Assembly (NCBI RefSeq): GCF_016518545.1
Contig: NZ_JACVTO010000014.1
Location: 62,001-126,000, forward strand
DNA from: Pseudomonas sp. S30
Lineage (GTDB): Bacteria; Pseudomonadota; Gammaproteobacteria; Pseudomonadales; Pseudomonadaceae
Length of the DNA stretch: 64,000 nt
Direction of reading: 5' to 3'
This document shows positions 51,548 through 60,923 of the stretch, piece after piece. The first letter of the stretch is position 1. Each line of letters starts with the position of its first letter. The notes beneath the pieces were generated by a model. It searched no databases and was not told the DNA's origin. It saw nothing but the letters and a program-made list of their open reading frames with translations. The position numbers and the translations under genes are program-made.

Positions 51548-51610
51548 ACCCGGCCAACCTCGCATGGGTGATGCAGCCCGCGCCCACTGGCTCGGCGCAA
51601 TCCGCGGGCC

Positions 51611-54600
51611 TTAAACGTTCTGCCGCTCACCCTTCGGATCGAAGAACACCGAAGACACGATTTCCGCCTCGATCACGCTGCCATCGGCCTGTGGCGAGTA
51701 GACACGCTCGCCCATGCGCTTGAGGCCACCCTTGACCACGCCCATGGCGAACGAATAGCCCAGGGAGTTGGCCTTGTAGCTGGAGGTGACGTGGCCGACC
51801 ATGTCCATCGGGATCGGCTGCTTGGGATCGAGCACCAGTTGCGCTCCTTCGGGCAGCCACACGTTCGGGTCCACCGGCTTGAGACCGACCAGCTGCTTGC
51901 GGTCCTCGCGCACGCAGTCCTCACGGTTCATGCCACGCAGGCCGATCCAGGAGAAGGGCTTGTTGCGCCCGACGCACCAGCTCATGTTCAGGTCGTCCGG
52001 GTTCATCGAGCCGTCGGTGTCCTGGCCGACGATGATGAAGCCCTTCTCGGCACGCAGTACGTGCATGGTCTCGGTGCCGTACGGCGTCAGGTTGTACTTC
52101 TTGCCCGCCTCGATGATCTGTTCCAACACGCCCATCGCGTAGTTGGCCTGGACGTTGATCTCGTACGACAGCTCGCCGGTGAACGAGATACGGAACACCC
52201 GGGCCGGCACGCCGCCGACGTTGCCTTCCTTCCAGGTCATGAACGGGAAGGCTTCCTTGTCCATGTCGATGTCGGTCAGCTCGCTGAGCAGCTTGCGGCT
52301 GTTGGGCCCGGACAGGGTCATGGTGGCCCAGTGGTCGGTGACCGAGGTGAAGTACACCTTAAGGTCCGGCCATTCGGTCTGGTGGTACAGCTCCAGCCAC
52401 TGCAGCACGCGCGCGGCGCCGCCGGTGGTGGTGGTCATGATGAAGTGGTTGTCGCCGACGCAGGCGGTCACGCCGTCGTCGAAGACCATGCCGTCTTCCT
52501 TGCACATCAGGCCATAGCGCGCCTTGCCCACGTCGAGCTTGGTCCAGGCGTTGGTGTACACGCGGTTGAGGAACTCGCGCGAATCCGGGCCCTGGATGTC
52601 GATCTTGCCGAGGGTGGAAGCGTCGAGGAAACCGACGCTGTCGCGCACCGCCTTGCACTCGCGGGCCACGGCGGCATGGATGTCTTCACCGGCCTTGGGG
52701 AAGTACCACGGGCGCTTCCACTGGCCGACGTCCTCGAATTCGGCGCCGTTCTTCAGGTGCCAGGCGTGCAGCGCCGTGAAGCGTACCGGTTCGAACAGGT
52801 GACCACAGTGACGGCCCGCCACCGCGCCGAAGGTGACCGGCGTGTAGTTGGGGCGGAACATGGTGGTGCCCATCTGCGGGATGGTGATGCCCATCGAGCG
52901 CGCGGCGATGGCCAGGCCGTTGATGTTGCCCAGCTTGCCTTGGTCGGTGCCGAAGCCCAGGGCGGTGTAGCGCTTGACGTGCTCGACCGACTCGAAGCCT
53001 TCGCGGGTGGCCAGCTCGATGGCGGCGGCGGTGACGTCGTTCTGCTGGTCGACGAACTGCTTGGGCGCACGGGCGGTGCCTTTGTCGTGGGGCACCTGGA
53101 ACAGCGCCAGGGTGGCGTCTTCCTTGCGCGCCACGGTTTTCGGCAGGGTGCCCACGGTGGCCTTGAAGCCGGCTTCGGCCGCCGCGCGCACGCCGCCTTC
53201 GAAACCGTCGGCGATGGCATCGCCCAGCGGGTACACGCCATTGATGCCACCGACGCATTCACGCTTCTGCGGCGTATCGCTGGGGACGAAGCCCAGGATG
53301 TCTTCGCGCCACACCGGACGCCCGCCCAGGTGCGAGGCCAGGTGCACCACCGGGCTGTAGCCGCCGGAGGTGGCGATCAGATCGCAATCGAGGGTCTCGC
53401 CGGGGCTGGTGACCTTGTGCGCCTGCACATCGATGGCCGCCACGCGGGCACCACTGACGTGCTTGCTGCCCTTGGCTTCGATCACGGCGCTGGAGGTCAG
53501 GATGCGAATGCCCTTGGCCCGCGCTTCCTCGACCAGCGAGCCGCGCGGATTGTGGCGCGCATCGGCGATGGCGACCACCTGCAGGCCGGCATCGTGCCAG
53601 TCCAGCGCGGTGCGGTAGGCGTGGTCGTTGTTGGTCGACAGCACCAGCTTGCGGCCCGGCGCCACGCCATAGCGGCGCACGTAGGTGGATACTGCGCCGG
53701 CCAGCATGTTGCCCGGCACGTCGTTGTTACCGTAGACCAGCGGGCGCTCGTGGGCGCCGGTGGCCAGCACCACGCGCTTGGCACGCACACGGTGCACGCG
53801 GTGGCGCACCTGGCCGATCGGTGCGCGGTCGCCGAGGTGGTCGGTGAGGCGCTCGTGGATGGTCAGGAAGTTGTGGTCATGGTAGCCGTTGACCGTGGCA
53901 CGCGGCAGCAGGGTCACGTCCGGCAGGCCTTCGAGCTCCTTCACCACGGCGCTCACCCATTCGGCGGCAGGCTTGCCGTCGAGGGTCTCGCGGGTGTCCA
54001 GCAGGCTGCCGCCGAATTCTTCCTGTTCGTCGGCCAGGATCACCCGGGCACCACTGCGGGCAGCGGCCAGGGCCGCCGCCAGGCCCGCAGGGCCGGCACC
54101 GACGATCAGCACGTCGCAGTGCTGGTTCATGTAGTCGTAGCTGTCCGGGTCGTTCTGCAACGGCGCACGGCCCAGGCCTGCGGCCTTGCGGATGTACTTC
54201 TCGTAGGTCATCCAGAACGACTTGGGGTACATGAAGGTTTTGTAGTAGAAGCCCGGCGGCATCATGCTGCCGCCGACCTTGCCGAGGATGCCCATCACGT
54301 CGTTGTTGACGTTCGGCCAGCCATTGGTGCTGGTGGCGACCAGGCCCGAGTACAGCGCCTGCTGGGTAGCCCGCACGTTGGGGATCTGGGTGGCTTCGCT
54401 GGAGCCGATTTGCAGGATGGCGTTCGGCTCTTCGGTGCCGGCGGCGATGATCCCGCGCGGACGCGAATACTTGAAGCTGCGGCCGACGATGTCGACGCCG
54501 TTGGCCAGCAGCGCAGCGGCCAGGCTGTCACCGGCATAGCCCTGGTAGGTCTTGCCGTTGAAAGTGAAGTTCAACACCTTGCTGCGGTCGATACGGCCGC

Positions 54601-54628
54601 CGCTGGCGAGGCGATAGGTCTGGCTCAT
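51611..54628 (-). CDS. soxA: Sarcosine oxidase alpha subunit
   Basis: SoxA is the large subunit (1005 aa). The N-terminal part has a ferredoxin-like region (FNGKTYQGYAGDSLAAALLA) and a NAD-binding Rossmann motif (DVLIVGAGPAGLAAALAAAR). The C-terminal 380 residues are an aminomethyltransferase (GCV_T) fold that binds THF (FLDASTLGKIDIQGPDSREF; ELSYEINVQANYAMGVLEQI). The ATG at 54626-54628 overlaps the soxD stop. The upstream in-frame extension inside soxD is rejected. Confidence 0.96.
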   Translation of the reverse strand: MSQTYRLASGGRIDRSKVLNFTFNGKTYQGYAGDSLAAALLANGVDIVGRSFKYSRPRGIIAAGTEEPNAILQIGSSEATQIPNVRATQQALYSGLVATSTNGWPNVNNDVMGILGKVGGSMMPPGFYYKTFMYPKSFWMTYEKYIRKAAGLGRAPLQNDPDSYDYMNQHCDVLIVGAGPAGLAAALAAARSGARVILADEQEEFGGSLLDTRETLDGKPAAEWVSAVVKELEGLPDVTLLPRATVNGYHDHNFLTIHERLTDHLGDRAPIGQVRHRVHRVRAKRVVLATGAHERPLVYGNNDVPGNMLAGAVSTYVRRYGVAPGRKLVLSTNNDHAYRTALDWHDAGLQVVAIADARHNPRGSLVEEARAKGIRILTSSAVIEAKGSKHVSGARVAAIDVQAHKVTSPGETLDCDLIATSGGYSPVVHLASHLGGRPVWREDILGFVPSDTPQKRECVGGINGVYPLGDAIADGFEGGVRAAAEAGFKATVGTLPKTVARKEDATLALFQVPHDKGTARAPKQFVDQQNDVTAAAIELATREGFESVEHVKRYTALGFGTDQGKLGNINGLAIAARSMGITIPQMGTTMFRPNYTPVTFGAVAGRHCGHLFEPVRFTALHAWHLKNGAEFEDVGQWKRPWYFPKAGEDIHAAVARECKAVRDSVGFLDASTLGKIDIQGPDSREFLNRVYTNAWTKLDVGKARYGLMCKEDGMVFDDGVTACVGDNHFIMTTTTGGAARVLQWLELYHQTEWPDLKVYFTSVTDHWATMTLSGPNSRKLLSELTDIDMDKEAFPFMTWKEGNVGGVPARVFRISFTGELSYEINVQANYAMGVLEQIIEAGKKYNLTPYGTETMHVLRAEKGFIIVGQDTDGSMNPDDLNMSWCVGRNKPFSWIGLRGMNREDCVREDRKQLVGLKPVDPNVWLPEGAQLVLDPKQPIPMDMVGHVTSSYKANSLGYSFAMGVVKGGLKRMGERVYSPQADGSVIEAEIVSSVFFDPKGERQNV

Positions 54629-54960
54629 ACGTTGACTCCCCGTTCGTTGACGGCTGCCGAGCGCGCGGGTGTGTGTTCGCGGGCGCTGACCTGCGGTTTC
54701 TCGCCGATCTTGTAGGTTTCCAGGATCTCGTAGGTCTCGGTGTTGCGGGTGACGTTGAAATACTGACGGCAGCCGGCAACGTGGTCCCACAGCTCATGGT
54801 GAATGCCGCGCGGGTTGTCGCGGAAGAACATGTAGTCGCCCCACTCCACGTCGGAGCAGGAGGCCGGGTCCAGCGGACGGGCGATGTGCGCCTGGCCCGA
54901 GGCGTGGAACTCTTCTTCGGAGCGCAGCTCGCCGCAGTGGGGACAGAAGATATGCAACAT
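54625..54960 (-). CDS. soxD: Sarcosine oxidase delta subunit
   Basis: SoxD (111 aa) binds zinc through Cys residues: MLHIFCPHCGELRSEEEFHA with the CPHC pair, and a later Cys in HVAGCRQYFNVTRNTETYEI. It is required for assembly of the oxidase. It lies between soxB and soxA and overlaps soxA by 4 bases. The length is at the longer end of the family, owing to an Arg/Ala-rich tail. Confidence 0.94.
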   Translation of the reverse strand: MLHIFCPHCGELRSEEEFHASGQAHIARPLDPASCSDVEWGDYMFFRDNPRGIHHELWDHVAGCRQYFNVTRNTETYEILETYKIGEKPQVSAREHTPARSAAVNERGVNV

Positions 54961-54975
54961 GACGGTGTCTCCGAA

Positions 54976-56226
54976 TCAGTGGGCGACGGCGGCAGCGCCG
55001 TGTTCGTCGATGAGCGCGCCGTTGTGGAAACGGTCCATGGAGAACGGCGCGGCCAGCGGATGCATTTCACCCTTGGCCAGACTCGCGGCGAAGACGTTGC
55101 CCGAACCCGGGGTCGCCTTGAAGCCGCCGGTACCCCAGCCGCAGTTGAAGAACAGGTTCTTGACCGGGGTCTTGGTGATGATCGGGCAGGCGTCCGGCGA
55201 GGTGTCGACGATGCCGCCCCACTGGCGGTTCATGCGCACGCGCGAGAGGTTGGGGAACATCTCCACGATGGCTTGCAGGGTGTGTTCGATCACCGGATAC
55301 GAGCCACGCTGGCCATAGCCGACCCAGCTGTCGATACCGGCGCCGATCACCAGGTCACCCTTGTCGGACTGGCTGATGTAGCCGTGCACGGCGTTGGACA
55401 TGATCACGCTGTCGATGATTGGCTTGATCGGCTCGGAGACCAGCGCTTGCAGCGGGTGCGATTCGAGCGGCAGGCGGAAGCCCGCCAGCTTGGCCATGTG
55501 CCCGGAGTTACCCGCGGTGACCACGCCGACGCGCTTGGCACCGATGAAGCCCTTGCTGGTTTCCACGCCGATGACCGCGCCGTTTTCCTTGCGAAAGCCG
55601 GTGACTTCGGTCTGCTGGATCAGGTCGACGCCCAGGGCGTCGGCGGCACGCGCGTAACCCCAGGCCACGGCATCGTGACGGGCAACACCGCCACGGCGCT
55701 GTACGGTGGCGCCGAGGATCGGATAGCGGGTGTTCTTCGAGCAGTCCAGGTACGGGATTTCGGCCGCCACCTGGGCGGTGTCGAGCAGCTCGCCGTCGAC
55801 GCCATTGAGGCGGTTGGCGCTGACCCGACGCTCGGAGTCACGCATGTCCTGCAGCGTGTGGCACAGGTTGTAGACGCCACGCTGGGAGAACATGACGTTG
55901 TAGTTGATGTCCTGGGACAGGCCTTCCCACAGCTTCATGGCGTGCTCGTACAGGTGAGCCGACTCGTCCCACAGGTAGTTGGAACGCACGATGGTGGTGT
56001 TGCGGGCGGTGTTGCCGCCGCCCAGGTAGCCCTTCTCGATCACGGCCACGTTGGTGATGCCGTGTTCCTTGGCCAGATAGTAGGCCGTGGCCAGGCCGTG
56101 ACCGCCACCGCCGACGATGACCACGTCGTAGACCTTCTTCGGCGTCGGCGTGCGCCACATGCGCTGCCAGTTCTCGTGGTGGCTGAGGGAGTGCTTGAGA
56201 AGGCCGAAGCCCGAATAGCGTTGCAT
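54976..56226 (-). CDS. soxB: Sarcosine oxidase beta subunit
   Basis: SoxB (416 aa) carries the FAD and covalently bound FMN and oxidises sarcosine. The dinucleotide motif VIVGGGGHGLATAYYLAKEH is near residue 36, GNTARNTTIVRSNYLWDESA follows, and NCGWGTGGFKATPGSGNVFA is the C-terminal flavin-site motif. The start MQRYSGFGLLKHSLSHHENW is the usual N-terminus. Confidence 0.96.
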   Translation of the reverse strand: MQRYSGFGLLKHSLSHHENWQRMWRTPTPKKVYDVVIVGGGGHGLATAYYLAKEHGITNVAVIEKGYLGGGNTARNTTIVRSNYLWDESAHLYEHAMKLWEGLSQDINYNVMFSQRGVYNLCHTLQDMRDSERRVSANRLNGVDGELLDTAQVAAEIPYLDCSKNTRYPILGATVQRRGGVARHDAVAWGYARAADALGVDLIQQTEVTGFRKENGAVIGVETSKGFIGAKRVGVVTAGNSGHMAKLAGFRLPLESHPLQALVSEPIKPIIDSVIMSNAVHGYISQSDKGDLVIGAGIDSWVGYGQRGSYPVIEHTLQAIVEMFPNLSRVRMNRQWGGIVDTSPDACPIITKTPVKNLFFNCGWGTGGFKATPGSGNVFAASLAKGEMHPLAAPFSMDRFHNGALIDEHGAAAVAH

Positions 56227-56241
56227 GATGTGGGACTCCAC

Positions 56242-57495
<1,254 letters not shown>

Positions 57496-57625
57496 CGTGT
57501 CTCTCCCGGCAGCGATCATTTTTTGTGCGGAGGGTTCAGTTCGACCCTTTGCGGCGATGGTATGACCGGGCCGGGGCGCACAGATGCCTGCGCGCGCCTT
57601 GCAATGGCGCGTTTACGACATTGCT
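57496..57625 (-). promoter_or_regulatory. Promoter region of glyA-sox
   Basis: The region should hold the sox operon promoter on the minus strand. A 6-bp dyad CGCGCC-ATTGCAA-GGCGCG lies near 57583-57605 and might be an operator, but no known SouR or GbdR site is recognised. Confidence 0.35.
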
Positions 57626-58837
57626 TCATCGCCCATCGACGGGCATGCAGGGGCGGCTGTCGGTCACCGGGCGCGGGCCCGCGTGAGCCCGTACGCGCCA
57701 GGCGCCAAGTACGCCGACGCCGATGGCCGCGAGCAGCAGCACAGACAGGCTGCGCGTCTGCTCGCCGAACAGATAGAGCGCCATGCCCACCACCGGCAGC
57801 ACCCCCTGGTTCATCAACACCATCAGCGAAGACACGCCCGCCAGGCGCTCGACCGGCACCAGGCGGATGCGCAGGCCGCGACAGAAGTTGATCATCCACA
57901 CCCTGCCGGCGATGTTCAGCGCATACAGCACGAGGAAACCAGGCAGGTAGGCCTGGGACAGGATCATCAGGGCACTGGCCGTGATCGTGAGCGACGCCGC
58001 CGCAGTGAACAGCCGCACGGGCGGCAGGGCCGCCGACAGGCGCGGATAGAGCACGGTCGCGGCCACTCCGCAGATCCCCGCGCAGACATCGACGAAGGCG
58101 AAATACTCGATGGGCAGTCCCATGGCCCGGTCGATCAGGCTCACCGCGCCCGCTTCCACCAGCCCGTCGAACGCATTGTTGCCAATGGACAGGATCACCG
58201 TGCTGAGCAGCAATGGGCTCGCCAGGATCAGCCTCAGGTTGCCCGGCCCCGGCCCGTCGACCTCGGGCGCGACAGCGCAGCGGTTGTCCGGAATCATTCG
58301 GCTGCGCGCATAGCACAGGGCATTGGTGGCATACAGCGCAGCCGCGAGCAGCAGGAGCGCTTCGACGCCAGCGCCGTAGCAGAGAAATCCACACAGCGGC
58401 CCGGTGACCATCGCCAGCTGATCGATGCGGCACAGCAGGTTGACGTCGCGGTCCACGTCGCGACTGACCAGGGCGATCATCTTTTCGTAGGCGATCAGGC
58501 TTTGCGCATTGCCGATGGCCACCAGCCCGCTCAACAGCCCACCGAGCACTGTCACCGTCAGTGGGCCTGGTTGCGCCCTGAGCATCAGCACCACGCACAG
58601 GCACCCTGCCCACTTCAGCACGTCCGACAGTACCGAAACCTTGCGCACACCCCAGCGGTCGATGGCGTTGCCCACCAGTGGCGTCACCACGATCCGCGGC
58701 AGCCACGTCATGGCGTACGCCAGGCCCGACCACGCCAGGCTTTCGGTGTGGGCGTAGACCATCACCGGCAGGAGGAACACCAGCAAGGCATCGGCGCTGA
58801 GGACCAGCAGCAAGAGCAGCGACAGCGACCGGTTCAT
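57626..58837 (-). CDS. MFS transporter of the uncharacterised cupin cassette
   Basis: The 403-aa protein has about twelve hydrophobic segments and MFS-like features: GNAIDRWGVRKVSVLSDVLK (loop 2-3 pattern), a central cytoplasmic loop and a C-terminal half beginning LILASPLLLSTVILSIGNNA. It starts with an ATG overlapping the stop of the tandem-cupin gene (ATGA). Its job is probably export or import of the product or substrate of that protein. The substrate is unknown. Confidence 0.8.
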   Translation of the reverse strand: MNRSLSLLLLLVLSADALLVFLLPVMVYAHTESLAWSGLAYAMTWLPRIVVTPLVGNAIDRWGVRKVSVLSDVLKWAGCLCVVLMLRAQPGPLTVTVLGGLLSGLVAIGNAQSLIAYEKMIALVSRDVDRDVNLLCRIDQLAMVTGPLCGFLCYGAGVEALLLLAAALYATNALCYARSRMIPDNRCAVAPEVDGPGPGNLRLILASPLLLSTVILSIGNNAFDGLVEAGAVSLIDRAMGLPIEYFAFVDVCAGICGVAATVLYPRLSAALPPVRLFTAAASLTITASALMILSQAYLPGFLVLYALNIAGRVWMINFCRGLRIRLVPVERLAGVSSLMVLMNQGVLPVVGMALYLFGEQTRSLSVLLLAAIGVGVLGAWRVRAHAGPRPVTDSRPCMPVDGR

Positions 58838-60150
58838 GGAGCCGGTGAACTGCGCGCGGCCTGGGTCAGGATCACTTTGACCTGCCGTCCGCTGACCTCG
58901 TCGGTCACCAGCAGGGCCTTGGGCGTTTCGGCCGCAGGCGCGAGCGCGGTGAGCTGTTTCTGCACCTCGACCAGGGTTTCCAGGTATCCGAGCGAGGCGA
59001 GCGTTTCATTGGGCATGAGCACAGGGTACGGCCGGTCGTCCAACGGCCAGTCGATCACATCGTTACCGGGCTCGTAGGTGCGAGCGTCGTCGAGGTAAAA
59101 CACCGGGCGGTTCAGGGTGTAGATGTGGGCCATGTCGAACAGTGCGTGCGCCACGCCGCAAGGAATGGTCAGTTCCATTTCAGGGTCTGGACGAAACTCA
59201 TGCCATTCTTCCCGATGCAGGGTGGCAGACCCTGCGCGCACATCCACCAGTTTCAGCCTGATCGACTGGCAGGACGGACCGAGAAAGGTCAGGTGGTCTT
59301 CCTGGCCCAGGTGGATGCCGAACGAGTCGAAGCTGTACGGCTGGGCCCCATGATCGACGATGTAGAAAGGCGACGGCCCCATGACCGGAACGATACGGCT
59401 GTGCTCGCCTGTGCGCACCGATCCATGCCGCTTGAACTCGACCCCCGGGATGCCTGAGACGGGAAAGGCCGAAGCCTCTCGTGCAGCGTGCACGGCAGGT
59501 TGCAGCATGATGTGCACATGCTCGCCGGTGTCCAGCGTGAACTGCCGGGTTTCGGCGTGGGACAGCTCACTGGTCGACAGGATCGAGCGTTGCAATGCCG
59601 CCAGGTGATGGTAGACCCGGTTCGCGGCCGGCTCGCCCATGGGCTGGACCCCCTCGACGCTGGCAGGGTCGACCTCCAGGGGCAGATTGATGATGTCGTG
59701 TTCAGGCGTCCAGCCCAGTGTCGGTTGCAGCAACGAGGTCAGAGGTGGCAGGAACAGGTCGTAGGCATTGAGCGTCGTCACCCCCTCCAACCCACTGAAG
59801 GTATGGGCCACCCCTGGCGGGATGACCAGTGTCCGGCTGGAGGCCGGCGAGAATTGCAGGGACAGCGAAGTTCTAAAGCTGGGGGAAGCCTTGCGGCAGT
59901 CGATGAACCTGGCGTTGATCACCTTGGACGCATCGCCGAGAAACGTCAGAACATCCTGCTGAGCCAGATGAATGCCGAACTGCCCATAATCGAAGTGCGT
60001 GTCGCCATGCGTGACGATGTTCACCGGGCGCGTGGTGGCGAACGGCACCACGAACGATTCGCTACTGCCATTGCCCAGACGCCAGCGGTTGAACCAGTGC
60101 AAACCCTCGATAGTGATCCGCGCGTTCATCGCTTCGGTTTCAGCCTGCAT
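58834..60150 (-). CDS. Tandem RmlC-like cupin protein of unknown function
   Basis: The 438-aa protein has two similar halves. Half 1 has FGIHLAQQDVLTFLG, LVIPPGVAHTFSGLEG and TLNAYDLFLPP; half 2 has FGIHLGQEDHLTFLG, LTIPCGVAHALFDMAH and TLNRPVFYL, followed by YEPGNDVIDWPLDD. The IPxGVAH and WPL motifs resemble dTDP-4-dehydrorhamnose 3,5-epimerase (RmlC) folds, so a sugar or acid epimerase/isomerase is possible. AGGAGA precedes the ATG at 60148-60150. It is coupled to the downstream MFS gene. No known pathway partner is nearby. Confidence 0.7.
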   Translation of the reverse strand: MQAETEAMNARITIEGLHWFNRWRLGNGSSESFVVPFATTRPVNIVTHGDTHFDYGQFGIHLAQQDVLTFLGDASKVINARFIDCRKASPSFRTSLSLQFSPASSRTLVIPPGVAHTFSGLEGVTTLNAYDLFLPPLTSLLQPTLGWTPEHDIINLPLEVDPASVEGVQPMGEPAANRVYHHLAALQRSILSTSELSHAETRQFTLDTGEHVHIMLQPAVHAAREASAFPVSGIPGVEFKRHGSVRTGEHSRIVPVMGPSPFYIVDHGAQPYSFDSFGIHLGQEDHLTFLGPSCQSIRLKLVDVRAGSATLHREEWHEFRPDPEMELTIPCGVAHALFDMAHIYTLNRPVFYLDDARTYEPGNDVIDWPLDDRPYPVLMPNETLASLGYLETLVEVQKQLTALAPAAETPKALLVTDEVSGRQVKVILTQAARSSPAP

Positions 60151-60178
60151 GAGCCTTCTCCTGAAAAGCCAGGCGCCG

Positions 60179-60337
60179 AGGCTTAGTCTGAAAAGTCCTG
60201 AGACGAAGGTCAGGCAAGGCGAAAACAGCCGAGGAAGCGGAGTTTACAGGTTGTAAATGAGCATTCCGACCGGGCTGGCGCTCCAGGCTGTTTTCAACGC
60301 AGTATCACCGAGTATCAGGGCTTTTCAGACAGAGCCT
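60179..60337. mobile_element. MITE-like element between the cupin and 87-aa genes
   Basis: Terminal inverted repeats of 23 bases (60179-60201 and 60315-60337) match at 20 positions and share the core GTCTGAAAAG. The 159-bp element has internal dyads (GAAAACAGCC near 60221 and GGCTGTTTTC near 60286) and a TTTACAGGTTGTAAA dyad near 60242. It contains no gene. Similar elements occur between genes in pseudomonads, as I recall; copies elsewhere are not checked. Weaker arms extend to about 60163 and 60355. Confidence 0.65.
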
Positions 60338-60356
60338 GGCGACGCCTGGCAACTTT

Positions 60357-60620
60357 CTAGCCAATGACCCGGGCACTCAAGCCAGCCGCCTGTGCGCTGC
60401 GCAGCAGCGCTTGCAGGCTGGAAGTGTCGAGCGTTGCATACTGATCCTGGGCAGCCGCAGATTTTATCCCGGCCAGATAAGCCAGGGTGTCGCGAACTTG
60501 GCCCAGCGTGTCCTGGGTGGTTTCCATCAAGGTGATGAAAGGGTTGGCATGCGCAACTTGTCCATCGACTGCTGCAGGTTTCACTTCATAGAACTCAGCC
60601 ACATCTGATGCGTTCATCAT
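60357..60620 (-). CDS. 87-aa protein of unknown function, upstream of the cupin gene
   Basis: The product starts MMNASDVAEFYEVKPAAVDG (ATG at 60618-60620, or the adjacent ATG at 60615), with GGAGA seven bases upstream. It has no Cys, no signal peptide and no membrane span, but a helical mid-region (FITLMETTQDTLGQVRDTLA) and a Ser/Ala-rich C-terminus ending GLSARVIG. A clear ribosome binding site and codon use support expression. I do not recognise a family. It precedes the tandem-cupin gene on the same strand, separated by the inverted repeat. Confidence 0.6.
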   Translation of the reverse strand: MMNASDVAEFYEVKPAAVDGQVAHANPFITLMETTQDTLGQVRDTLAYLAGIKSAAAQDQYATLDTSSLQALLRSAQAAGLSARVIG

Positions 60621-60923
60621 GAGCGTTCTCCAATACAGAATCATTATGGAAGTACCGGTTTCGGCATGATGATACTTGTGCAGGAACTGGAGTTCGTCAA
60701 ACGCCATCTAGTTGGAAAAGAGTAGAAACAGCTGGATTTCCGCCAACTTAATTAACTTCCGAAAGAAAACTCTTACAAGCTTAAAAGATATTTCCTAATT
60801 ATGTTTACGGCCAGCCGTAATCACCTGCGCGCCGCTGCTTATAGCTGCGTGGCTGAACACCGCTATAGCTTGGCAAGAAACTTCGCTACAGTACCGGGGT
60901 GCCTACGGTTTACAGGACCTGCC
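60621..60923. other. AT-rich 303-bp divergent region before ltaE and the 87-aa gene
   Basis: The centre (about 60710-60810) is far more A+T rich than the rest of the window. It carries the 16-bp palindrome at 60805-60820 and the promoters of the 87-aa gene and ltaE. No gene is supported. Confidence 0.6.
60805..60820. promoter_or_regulatory. Palindromic operator candidate TTACGGC-CA-GCCGTAA
   Basis: A perfect 7-bp dyad with a 2-base centre lies about 100 bases before the ltaE ATG. It suits a dimeric regulator; the family is unknown. Confidence 0.45.

Noticed and set aside
60357..60707. Longer 116-aa version of the 87-aa protein
   Set aside because: The upstream 29 codons lie in AT-rich promoter-like DNA, and a good GGAGA ribosome binding site sits before the ATG at 60620.
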